This document shows positions 1 to 7,811 of a stretch of DNA of 64,000 nucleotides, one piece after another (the stretch's first letter is position 1; the number at the start of each line of letters is the position of its first letter). The translations under genes and the position numbers were made by a program. The notes beneath the pieces are model-generated. The model did no database searches. It had not been told where the DNA came from and was given only the letters and a program-made list of their open reading frames with translations. Source of the DNA: Nostoc linckia NIES-25 (lineage in GTDB: Bacteria > Cyanobacteriota > Cyanobacteriia > Cyanobacteriales > Nostocaceae); assembly GCF_002368035.1 (NCBI RefSeq), contig NZ_AP018222.1, positions 3,264,534 to 3,328,533 of the forward strand. The letters run 5' to 3'.

Positions 1-1670
1 GAGACAATATCCCCAACATAACGCGACTCAAAAAAAGCTAAGGGCAAGCGAAAAGTATGTTTTATAAAACCTACTAATAGTGCTAACCCCAAGCGATTTG
101 CTGTGTGATCTAATAGATATTGCCGCAGTCCAGCGATCGCAACGCGAAAAACACTAAAAATTAGTAATCCTAAACCAACGGCATTTAAAGTTAAGGTGCT
201 ACCTTGGACAATCACTCGGTCTAAAAGTAACTGCGTAAATAAGGGTGTCACAAGTCCCAGCAATTGAATTAATACCGAAGCGATAAACACTTCTATCAAT
301 ACTTGGGAGTGGGGTTTTACTAAATCAAAAAACTGCCAAAATGGTGTAACTGCTTCGTCAGTTTCTCGAAGTAAATCTGTGGGTTGTAATAACAAAGCAT
401 AACCAGTCCAACCGGTTTTAAATTCGCTGTGAGTCAGGTTACGTTGACCGATGGCGGGATCGCCAACAATCACCTGCTTTTTATTAATTTCATAGACAAC
501 AACATAATGTCTACCTTCCCAGTGAGCGATCGCTGGTAGGGGTTGTTGTGCTAATTTATCTAAGCTAGCTTTTACCGGACGGCTAGCAAAGCCGATACTT
601 TCTGCGGCGGCTGTCAAACCTCGCATTGATGCACCACTGCGGCTGATGTTAGTTAAATCCCGTATGCGGTTAACATTAAAGCGTTTACCCCAATAGCGGC
701 TAATCATTACCAAGCAAGATGCACCACAGTCTGAAGCGCTTTGTTGTTCAAAGAACGGATATCGTTTAGTCAAACGTCCCAAAAAATGCCCAGCCCTCAC
801 CGTTGGACTAGGAAAGTAGGGTCGTTGTTTATTTTGCTTTGGTTTCGGCTCAACTTTGGGGATTGGGTATTGGGGACTAGGTATTGGTAATTGGGAAAAA
901 CCTTCCCCAGTCCCCACTTCAACTTGACGTTCTTGAAAATGTATTAATTCTGCTAATTGCGGCCAATGTTGTAGTGCTATTTGCCAATCGGCATTGCTCA
1001 AACTATAAGCGATGGTTGGTTGAGTTACCTGCCAACTTTCATGTTTTGGATTTAGGTAGATGTTTCCAGGTGTTAATATCCGCCCGCTAGAGTCTTGTAT
1101 TTCTCCGCGATGGAGTAGCCACAGGTGTTTATCTTTGATGAGATTAGTCATCAGAGAATCGCTTTCTAAAACGTGACGATGAAATAGAGATAATGCTTTA
1201 AATATCTCCTCCACAGTTCCATTTAAATTAATTAAAGAATTGCGGCAACATAAAAGAAGTAAATCCCAAGTTTCTGCACGTTTTAAAAGGCGATCGCCAA
1301 TGCTAGCCGATGTCAAAATTACTTCTTCTAAAATTTCTCCTTTGATATAGCAAAGCTTTAAATTAACCGAAGCTCTAGCAACATAAGGGCTGAATTTATG
1401 TTCTGGAAATAAAGTCAACTCGCCAAATGATGCGCCAGAAAAAAGGGTAGTAATTAAGTTATTAGAGCTATCCAACAGCCTAACTTTACCACTCAAAATG
1501 ATATAAATTCCTGGCGCTGCTGTAGTTGCTTCCCAAAATTGTTTTGCTACTGGCGGTTCGATAATTTCCAGCACTCCGATACATTTCTGAAGTTCTTCAT
1601 CTGACAGCGACTCACCTAAGCTGCGAGTGAGTTGTTCGGCTAAGTATTGCCGAGAAAACGCTGAGGACAT
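1..1670 (-). CDS. Cyclic-nucleotide-domain / C39-peptidase ABC exporter (3' end outside window)
   Basis: Reading the minus strand from the ATG at 1670 gives an open frame of 556 codons that runs off the left edge. Residues about 1-150 resemble a cyclic-nucleotide-binding fold, and a weaker second copy may follow. Residues about 305-430 form a C39 peptidase domain: the motif QQSASDCGASCL places the catalytic Cys at 315, with GRHYVVV (His) and VGDPAIG (Asp) downstream. The transmembrane domain of an ABC exporter begins after residue 450; the ATPase domain would lie outside the window. Family members cleave a double-glycine leader from a peptide or protein and export it through a type I system. 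The fused nucleotide-binding-like domain suggests gating by a small ligand, which is inference. It resembles HetC-type exporters, but identity with HetC cannot be claimed from this part. Confidence 0.88.
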   Translation of the reverse strand, partial: MSSAFSRQYLAEQLTRSLGESLSDEELQKCIGVLEIIEPPVAKQFWEATTAAPGIYIILSGKVRLLDSSNNLITTLFSGASFGELTLFPEHKFSPYVARASVNLKLCYIKGEILEEVILTSASIGDRLLKRAETWDLLLLCCRNSLINLNGTVEEIFKALSLFHRHVLESDSLMTNLIKDKHLWLLHRGEIQDSSGRILTPGNIYLNPKHESWQVTQPTIAYSLSNADWQIALQHWPQLAELIHFQERQVEVGTGEGFSQLPIPSPQYPIPKVEPKPKQNKQRPYFPSPTVRAGHFLGRLTKRYPFFEQQSASDCGASCLVMISRYWGKRFNVNRIRDLTNISRSGASMRGLTAAAESIGFASRPVKASLDKLAQQPLPAIAHWEGRHYVVVYEINKKQVIVGDPAIGQRNLTHSEFKTGWTGYALLLQPTDLLRETDEAVTPFWQFFDLVKPHSQVLIEVFIASVLIQLLGLVTPLFTQLLLDRVIVQGSTLTLNAVGLGLLIFSVFRVAIAGLRQYLLDHTANRLGLALLVGFIKHTFRLPLAFFESRYVGDIV

Positions 1671-1721
1671 TTTCTAACCTCCAAAACTGTATTTGGTCAT
1701 GGGGCATTGGCCATTGGATAA

Positions 1722-1810
1722 CTGACTAATGACTAATGACCAATGACTAATGACTAATGACTAATGACTAATGACTAATGACCAATGACTAATGACTAAT
1801 GACTAATGAC
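1722..1810. repeat. Tandem heptamer repeat (about 12 units)
   Basis: The unit TGACTAA, with the variant TGACCAA, is repeated head to tail about twelve times between the exporter start and the stop of the upstream HTH gene. Short tandemly repeated heptamers are a known feature of Nostocales genomes. A short tract of the same type lies near 54814-54838. Confidence 0.95.
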
Positions 1811-1813
1811 AGT

Positions 1814-2413
1814 TTAATTATTTGATTGAATTAGATTAAAAGACCAATGCATATTAGCTTCGGGGTTAGATTGCAAATCAGAAATTGTAATGCCAGTATC
1901 TTTATTTTCCTCGGTTTCTTGTGGCTGATTGTTTTTAGGTTTTGTGGAAAGACCCATTTGTTTCAGTAAACGATTGATATGGCGATCGGTAATTTGAATA
2001 CCAAATTCATTTGCTAAATGTTTGCTCAACCATTGTGCTGTCCAAGAACTAAATGCATAGCCATATTCACGCGGACTATTACTGACTAATTCTTTCAAAC
2101 GTTCGATGTAGCGATCGTTAACGGTCTTGGGCCTACCGATAGGACGCTCATTCCATTTGTGCGCCATACCCGCCTCTGCAATTCCAATCCAATAACGCGC
2201 CATTTCCTGCGAACAACCTAAAGCTTCACAAATTTGGCTTTGAGATTTACCCATATCCGCCAGCAACATAATTTCAATCCGCCGACGATATTCTGCCTGT
2301 AAATTATTTTGCAAATTTTTCAGCAATGCTTTCCGCTGAAAAGGCGTTAAAAACTTGCTTTCGTGAAGATCGTAGCTTTCAAAAGCATTTTCTTGACCGG
2401 AATATTCTGACAT
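1814..2413 (-). CDS. Helix-turn-helix protein with IS630-transposase-like DNA-binding region
   Basis: This 199-residue protein has a homeodomain-like HTH at about 45-85 (SQSQICEALGCSQEMARYWI) followed by a winged-helix segment at about 95-160 (RPKTVNDRYIERLKELV, WTAQWLSKHLANEFGIQITDRHINRLLKQMG). This tandem HTH arrangement matches the N-terminal half of IS630/Tc1-type transposases. No DDE catalytic domain follows, so it is more likely a domesticated DNA-binding regulator than a transposase. The C-terminal 40 residues are polar and unrecognised. It lies just upstream of the C39 exporter on the same strand, separated by the heptamer tract, so it may regulate that locus; this is inference. The ATG has only a weak ribosome site (GGTAG). 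Confidence 0.72.
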   Translation of the reverse strand: MSEYSGQENAFESYDLHESKFLTPFQRKALLKNLQNNLQAEYRRRIEIMLLADMGKSQSQICEALGCSQEMARYWIGIAEAGMAHKWNERPIGRPKTVNDRYIERLKELVSNSPREYGYAFSSWTAQWLSKHLANEFGIQITDRHINRLLKQMGLSTKPKNNQPQETEENKDTGITISDLQSNPEANMHWSFNLIQSNN

Positions 2414-3607
2414 AATTTCTACCAGTTGCCGTCAACTATCAAATGTGGGCAAATTTGTCTTTTGCACCTGTCCTTAAACTCTGAAAAGAGAATAAAAGCT
2501 GCAAAAGCTATTAGTCCTAAAAAATTGATAAATATTTTGCTGGTGTCCAACTAACGCTATCTATAACTCTCTAATTAGTAAAATTACAGAGTTATTTGCT
2601 ATTTTTTCTCAGATTTTAATATTTACAAATTGACGTTAATGATCTTCACTTGGAAAAAATAACTCCAAAATCTGAGACATATTACCTGAGTTTTTATTAT
2701 GTCTATTCAGCAAAATTTTGCTGATAAGCTGCACTATTAAGCTGCCAAAGCAAGATAGCTTACAAATAGTAAGCAGCCTCGCTCGAATATGCTCCTAGAC
2801 ATAACTGTTACGTGCCCGGATTTTGAATTTTAGATTACTTAGCCTCACAAAAGGCAAAATTTACACCAAACAATCTAAAATTGCCACAGTTAATGGTATA
2901 ACACTTAGAACCAGTAAACTCTTCACTGGTTAACGCCTAAAATTTGACAGACTTTCCTAAAGCCCGGTGCAATAATGGTACTGGTTAAAACCATTCGCCC
3001 CTGGTTGATGGTAATAGGCAAACACTTTCGAGCCTTCGGTAGCCCTTATTTTGATAATTTTACTAAGTTCTGCAATACAGTTTTCGAGGTTAATCTCTTA
3101 ATAGTTTTGATTACCTACAAGATTTGGGATCTTGTTCGGTAAATTGAAACTTAAATACATTCAAGGTCAGGTATGAGTACAAATCTATTTCTTACAGTAT
3201 CCTACAACTAGCTAATTTCTCATCAGCAGATAGTGATAGATTTGAACCTCTCTCAAATAAAAGCTTAATAAAAAAGTGAGAGTTATTCAAGCTTTATTTT
3301 TATCCACTGCTATTTATTTAAAAATAATCCTACCTTTAGTCAAGAGTTTTTACAAAAAAAATGATATTTTTGTAAAAACTTGACAATAATTTTATATATA
3401 TTTCATAATTAATATGTCTTAAAAATCAATGGGATCTTTATTAAATTTTCTCTTTTAAAAATAAGCTAAAACTTTAAATTTTTTATCAAGAAATGCTATA
3501 TGATATTTAACTGCTTCTTTGTTAAAAAGTGGTTGCTAAAAATGCAGTAGTCTCATAAATCTAGGGCAAGTTTACATCTGTCCATAGTAAGAAAACTATA
3601 TAAATTC

Positions 3608-3725
3608 AGGACTTACGCAAAAGATAACGAAAGTAGCGGTAATACCCTGCGGGAAGCCGCTCCGCGTCTACATGAATTACCGCAATGCTTGAATAAGGTT
3701 TTCAGTCACATATTGCGTAAGTCCT
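3608..3725. repeat. Dispersed inverted-repeat element, family C copy 1 (nested)
   Basis: It begins AGGACTTACGCAA and ends with the inverse TTGCGTAAGTCCT. Other copies lie at 27583-27692 and 31978-32069, with a short one at 24743-24787. In copies 2 and 3 a 22-bp palindrome with arms GCGGTAATTCA / TGAATTACCGC lies inside. In this copy the palindrome is split near its centre by about 28 bp (ACCCTGCGGGAAGCCGC...) of a different GC-rich repeat. No coding capacity is seen. Confidence 0.9.
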
Positions 3726-3839
3726 GTAAATTAATATTTGGCATATTTGTATCTACCTTGAGAATGAAAATAATTTAGGCTGGCGCAAAACATTACACAG
3801 AAGTAAGTCTTTGCTAATATTCTCAACAGTGTTAAGAAA

Positions 3840-4103
3840 GTTAAATGAATTAAATATATGGTGCGTTGTATGCTATAGCAGCGTCAACAATTCAACCTTG
3901 CACTGCATTACAGGAGGATAGCATCTAGCTAGGCATTATCCACAACGCAAAAATCAGGGTTACAGCCCGCGTTAACCAGTACTCAGGCTGTAAAGAAAAT
4001 AATCTTCTTCACCATCAGGAAATGACTCAGGACAATTTGTAGTAACAACTAGAAACTAAATCAGGAACCGAAACCTCTGGAACCTCCAGGGGTTTTTTTC
4101 TTT
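3840..4103 (+). ncRNA. Candidate small RNA or leader ending in an intrinsic terminator
   Basis: About 230 bp of moderately GC-rich sequence without a credible reading frame ends at the terminator at 4073-4103. Because no plus-strand gene precedes it, the terminator most simply marks the end of an untranslated transcript. The 5' end is a guess. A short frame starting at ATGACTCAGG near 4021 encodes only six residues. It matches no RNA family that I can name. Confidence 0.3.
4073..4103 (+). terminator. Rho-independent terminator
   Basis: Nine-base arms ACCTCTGGA and TCCAGGGGT pair with one G-T wobble around a three-base loop. They are followed directly by seven T residues and then CTTT. Confidence 0.75.
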
Positions 4104-4165
4104 AAAAAACGCTTATATGTGTATGAGCAAGGTCATCGATACATTTTTATGAAGATTTTTTAAGC

Positions 4166-4292
4166 CAATACAGTTCGGTTAATATCCCCCCGCCTGCGGC
4201 GACCCCCTTAAAAAGGGAGTGAAAGAGAGTTTGCGAGCAAGCTTTTTTAAGAAGGGTTGGGGGAATCTTAAAACACTAACTGAACCGTATTG
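4166..4292. repeat. Dispersed inverted-repeat element, family B copy 1
   Basis: The ends are CAATACAGTTCGGTTAA and TTAGTGTT...; read inwards from the right end the sequence is CAATACGGTTCAGTTA, so the termini are imperfect inverted repeats of about 16 bp. A second copy is at 60564-60689, and a single terminus is at 24649-24665. The interior contains C-rich and G-rich arms (CCCCCTTAAAAAGGG type). Confidence 0.85.
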
Positions 4293-4392
4293 AGTCATAT
4301 TACAATATCTTCACAGAATATTCTCAATAATTACTGATCTCAAAAAATACATCGGTAAAAGAAGCTAGATAAAGTTAGTTCTTTGCCGATAT

Positions 4393-4695
4393 ATGAAATT
4401 AATCCAAATACTAAAAATGGCTGTAATTCCTGTTTTGAGCGGATTTACCTTTGTGTCTGCATCAAATACAGCACTAGCTGACTATTTAAATAGCCAGGGT
4501 TCAGGAGGTGATTACCGCTATGAATTATGGTCTAGCGATGATAATAGCAGTTACTACTTAAAAATTTGGTCATATGAAGCAAGCCCAACAAGTAGCCCAT
4601 ACAGTACAACTAGACAATTCGATTCTAGTAGGGAAGCTCTAATTTATTTTGATTGCAATTACGCCCAGAGAAATTTACCAGAATGCTCTCAATGA
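4393..4695 (+). CDS. Small secreted protein of unknown function
   Basis: This 100-residue product begins with a signal peptide: MKLIQILK, a hydrophobic core, and an ALA-D cleavage site near residue 29. The mature part of about 70 residues is rich in Ser, Tyr and Asp and carries two Cys near the C-terminus (positions about 88 and 98), which could form a disulfide in the periplasm. It matches no family that I recognise. It stands alone between the gene-poor interval and the convergent sugar-nucleotide gene. The signal peptide is the main support that the frame is real. Confidence 0.6.
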   Translation: MKLIQILKMAVIPVLSGFTFVSASNTALADYLNSQGSGGDYRYELWSSDDNSSYYLKIWSYEASPTSSPYSTTRQFDSSREALIYFDCNYAQRNLPECSQ

Positions 4696-4789
4696 GAATC
4701 GGGAAGGCCTCTCGGCATAATTCGTAATTCGTAATTAAAAAATTCAACTACGAATTACGTTAGCGAAGCGGGGCGTAGCCCATTACAAA

Positions 4790-7318
4790 TTACACTTCAG
4801 CGGGTTGATATTCTTGTTGTCTTTCCACAAAAGCCTGGACGCGGGTGCGGTAGTTTCTTACAGTCTCATCTACCCAATCGCGATCGTTGCTATTTGCATA
4901 CAGATGTACTAGTGGTTCGCTGGCATCTGGTAAAACTAACAGCCAACTGTCATCGTAGGGCTGGCAAATTTTTACACCATCGATGAGTTCTAAATTTTGG
5001 GCTGGGTGAGTTTCCACCAAGTAGCGCATTAAAGCACCTTTGGCTGTCCAAGGGCAGCGTACTGTATAAGTTTTGTGAATTACGCGGGGCAATTCTGACC
5101 GTGCAGTGGCAAGCGATCGCTCCTGTATGGTCAGCATCTCGATGATCTTAGCAATGCAGAACATGGAATCAAATCCCGGATGCAGTTGCGGGAAAATAAA
5201 ACCAGTTTCTCCACTACCTCCTAAGACCACATTGGGATTTTTCTGGCAAGCTTCCATCAAAGCTGTGGGGTTGGCTTTGGTGCGAATCACCCTGCCATCA
5301 TGGCGACGGGCGACTTGTTCGATGGCGCTGGAAGCATGAACTGGGACTACTACTGTACCTCTGGGGTTAGCAGTTAAAATCATGTCTACCATCAGTGCTG
5401 TTAACATTTCCCCGCGAATTGGGTAGCCGGATTCATCAACTAAAATCAGCTGTTCGCCGTTAGCCGAGACTTGGACGCCAAAGTTAGCTTTCAGTGCTTC
5501 CACTACATGACCTAATTGAGTCAACAGTCCTTCGCGGTCAGTTACCGACATGGCGGTTTTATTGACACTGGCATTCAATACCACCGCATCAGCGCCAAAT
5601 TTATCTAACATTTGCGGTAGAACTGCCCCAGATACGGCATAAACATAATCAATCACTACTTTTGCCCGACTATTGCGGAGTGTGTGAACGTGCAAAAGTT
5701 TTTCAAAGGCAGTGCAGTAACTATCAATGACTTGGCTGGGGTAAGATACATCGCCAATTTCATGAATTAGCGCCCGCCGCATATCTTCCTTAAAGTAAGC
5801 CCCTTCAATTTTCTTTTCTAGGGCTTTGGTGATATTAATGCCCTTAGTATCCATGAACTCAATCAAAATGTAGTCGGGGCGATCGGGGTGTACGCGGACA
5901 TGGATGCCACCTGCTACCTTCATGATGGGTATAACGGTGCGGGCGATGGGGATAGCTGTCGCATCCAGGTTTTGAATATCAATACCTACAGACATCAAAC
6001 CAGCAATGAGCGATCGCGTCACCATTCGAGAAACATTACGCTGGTCGCGGGAAACCGTTACCTTAGAACCAGGTTTCAACGTCGAACCGTAAGCAGCTCC
6101 TAATTTCACCGCGAATTCTGGGGTGATGTCAATATTAGCTAATCCTTGGACACCACGTTGACCAAATAAATTTCGTTGGGCAATATTTCCCCAAATCAAG
6201 TTAATGTTTAAAACAGCACCTGACTCAATCTTTTTACTCGGCCAAACACGCACGCCAGGGCTAATTTGAGCTTCTTCTCCCACCGTAGAAAGCGAACCGA
6301 CAACAGCAGCTTCTAATACATGGGAGCGACGGTCTACACGAGTGCCACGGGAAATTACACAGGCAGAAAGATGTGCTTCTTCGCCGATGATTGCTCCATT
6401 CCAGACGATGGGGCGTTTGAGGTTAGCATCAGCGCCTATAGTCACATTATCGCCAATTACCGTTCCTGCCTCAATTTGGACTCTTGCACCGATGCGGCAG
6501 TTGTCACCAATTACTGCTGGAGTCTCAATTACAGCCGTTTGGTCGATATAAGTATTTTGCCCTACCCACAATTGATGAGAAACTTCTTTGTAGGCATAAT
6601 CGAGTTGCACTTTCTGATCTAATGCATCATACTGAGCTTCCCGATAGGCATCCAAGTGACCGACATCGCACCAGTAACCTTCAGCAATGTAACCATACAT
6701 TGGCTGATCTTTTGCTAGGAGTAAGGGGAATAAGTCTTTGGAAAAGTCGGATTCAGTATTGGCTGGCAGATATTCCAAAACTTCTGGTTCGAGAATGTAA
6801 GTACCAGTGTTGACGGTATCAGAAAAAATTTCACTAGTAGAGGGTTTTTCTAAAAATCGTCGAATTCGTAGTTCTTCATCGGTAATCACTACTCCGAATT
6901 CAATGGGGTTGGGAACCCTAGTCAAAATTAAAGTAGCTTTTGATTTTTTTTGTTTATGAAATGCGATCGCTGCTGTGAGGTCAAAATCTGTTATGCTGTC
7001 GCCGCTAATTACTAAAAAAGTTTCATCAAGCAGTTCGGCAATATTTTTCACACAACCGGCTGTCCCCAAAGGCTGGTCTTCTTCCACAGCGTAGGTCATT
7101 TGGACGCCAAAATCGCTACCATCTTGAAAATAGTCTCGCAAGACATCGGGTAAATAATGCAATGTCGCAATAATTTCTGTAATTTGATGTCTTCTGAGCA
7201 GATTGATAATATGTTCGGCAATTGGTCGATTGAGGATAGGCACCATCGGTTTGGGCAGATCGCAAGTTAACGGACGAAGCCGCGTTCCCGAACCGCCTGC
7301 CATTAGTACTGCACGCAT
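4790..7318 (-). CDS. Sugar-phosphate nucleotidyltransferase fused to a degenerate phosphomannomutase domain
   Basis: This protein has 842 residues. Residues 1-235 are an NTP-transferase domain with the signature GGSGTRLRPLT, then PKPM, and GDS at 106-108. Residues about 250-370 are left-handed beta-helix hexapeptide repeats. Residues 380-830 have the phosphoglucomutase/phosphomannomutase fold. The family is annotated as mannose-1-phosphate guanylyltransferase (GDP-mannose supply for polysaccharides). In the mutase half the expected TASHNP loop reads RVHPDRP (475-481), the DGDGDR metal loop reads SANGEQL (618-624) and the phosphate loop reads PDASEPL, while GSGETGF (701-707) is recognisable. 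The mutase half is therefore probably not catalytic. TAAGGAGG lies at an ideal distance before the ATG. The next genes downstream of its start are glycosyltransferases, which fits an envelope-sugar role. Confidence 0.9.
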   Translation of the reverse strand: MRAVLMAGGSGTRLRPLTCDLPKPMVPILNRPIAEHIINLLRRHQITEIIATLHYLPDVLRDYFQDGSDFGVQMTYAVEEDQPLGTAGCVKNIAELLDETFLVISGDSITDFDLTAAIAFHKQKKSKATLILTRVPNPIEFGVVITDEELRIRRFLEKPSTSEIFSDTVNTGTYILEPEVLEYLPANTESDFSKDLFPLLLAKDQPMYGYIAEGYWCDVGHLDAYREAQYDALDQKVQLDYAYKEVSHQLWVGQNTYIDQTAVIETPAVIGDNCRIGARVQIEAGTVIGDNVTIGADANLKRPIVWNGAIIGEEAHLSACVISRGTRVDRRSHVLEAAVVGSLSTVGEEAQISPGVRVWPSKKIESGAVLNINLIWGNIAQRNLFGQRGVQGLANIDITPEFAVKLGAAYGSTLKPGSKVTVSRDQRNVSRMVTRSLIAGLMSVGIDIQNLDATAIPIARTVIPIMKVAGGIHVRVHPDRPDYILIEFMDTKGINITKALEKKIEGAYFKEDMRRALIHEIGDVSYPSQVIDSYCTAFEKLLHVHTLRNSRAKVVIDYVYAVSGAVLPQMLDKFGADAVVLNASVNKTAMSVTDREGLLTQLGHVVEALKANFGVQVSANGEQLILVDESGYPIRGEMLTALMVDMILTANPRGTVVVPVHASSAIEQVARRHDGRVIRTKANPTALMEACQKNPNVVLGGSGETGFIFPQLHPGFDSMFCIAKIIEMLTIQERSLATARSELPRVIHKTYTVRCPWTAKGALMRYLVETHPAQNLELIDGVKICQPYDDSWLLVLPDASEPLVHLYANSNDRDWVDETVRNYRTRVQAFVERQQEYQPAEV

Positions 7319-7811
7319 AAATCCTCCTTAACTACAAAAAGCGTTTGCTGCTTGAAAAGGTGTTAGATATATTATTTTCTTCTTTCTCTAGTCTCCTATG
7401 GATATTCATATTTGAGGAACTTCCACAAGATGCATCTGTATGGGGCATGGGGAAAGGGAAAGGGGTATGGTTCGACAAGCTCACCAACCGGGGAAAAGGG
7501 GAAAGATTAAATTTATCAGGAAAGGCAGAGGGCAGGAGGCTCAGTTGGCTTTTATGGAATTCTGACTCGTGTCCTCCGCTCGTGACCGTTCGCGGAGCGT
7601 CTTGTAGAGAAGGGAACAAGGGTTTAAGACAAGAACACCAAATTTTCAATTTGGTGGCCTCAATTAAGTACGGTGTTGAATCCCCGATCTTATTGAACCT
7701 TCTGCCCGACGCTCGCGGACTCGCTAACGCTCCGCTATCTGCCCTCAGCATAGCTGCCTTCTTCAATCCTTTTCCCTTTTTTCCTTTAACCTTTTCCCCT
7801 CCCTCAAGACC
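7319..7811. other. Intergenic repeat tract
   Basis: About 490 bp separates two minus-strand genes. It is dominated by a family E repeat (7524-7763) and flanking low-complexity G/A-rich sequence. Open frames on both strands here only read through repeat sequence. Confidence 0.7.
7524..7763. repeat. Dispersed repeat family E, copy 1
   Basis: It is bounded by GGCAGAGGGCAGGAGG on the left and by inverse CTGCC/CCTTCT blocks on the right. The inner block GGGAACAAGGGTTTAAGAC followed by CACCAAATTTT and AATTTGGTG recurs, inverted, at 9684-9727 inside the next gene. A GTTCGCGGAGCGTCTTG block is also present. Confidence 0.7.

Larger units (their letters stand above)
2414..4392. other. Gene-poor 2-kb interval
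   Basis: No convincing protein gene is seen on either strand. The interval is AT-rich with many stops. It holds one copy each of two dispersed inverted-repeat elements (3608-3725 and 4166-4292) and a strong plus-strand hairpin-T-run terminator at 4073-4103 that has no gene upstream of it. Confidence 0.7.

Noticed and set aside
1722..1810. CRISPR-like array
   Set aside because: The units are 7 bp head to tail without spacers.
2923..2994. Minus-strand 23-codon open frame upstream of the HTH gene, considered as a secreted peptide for the C39 exporter
   Set aside because: It has no double-glycine leader or ribosome site, and the length is expected by chance.
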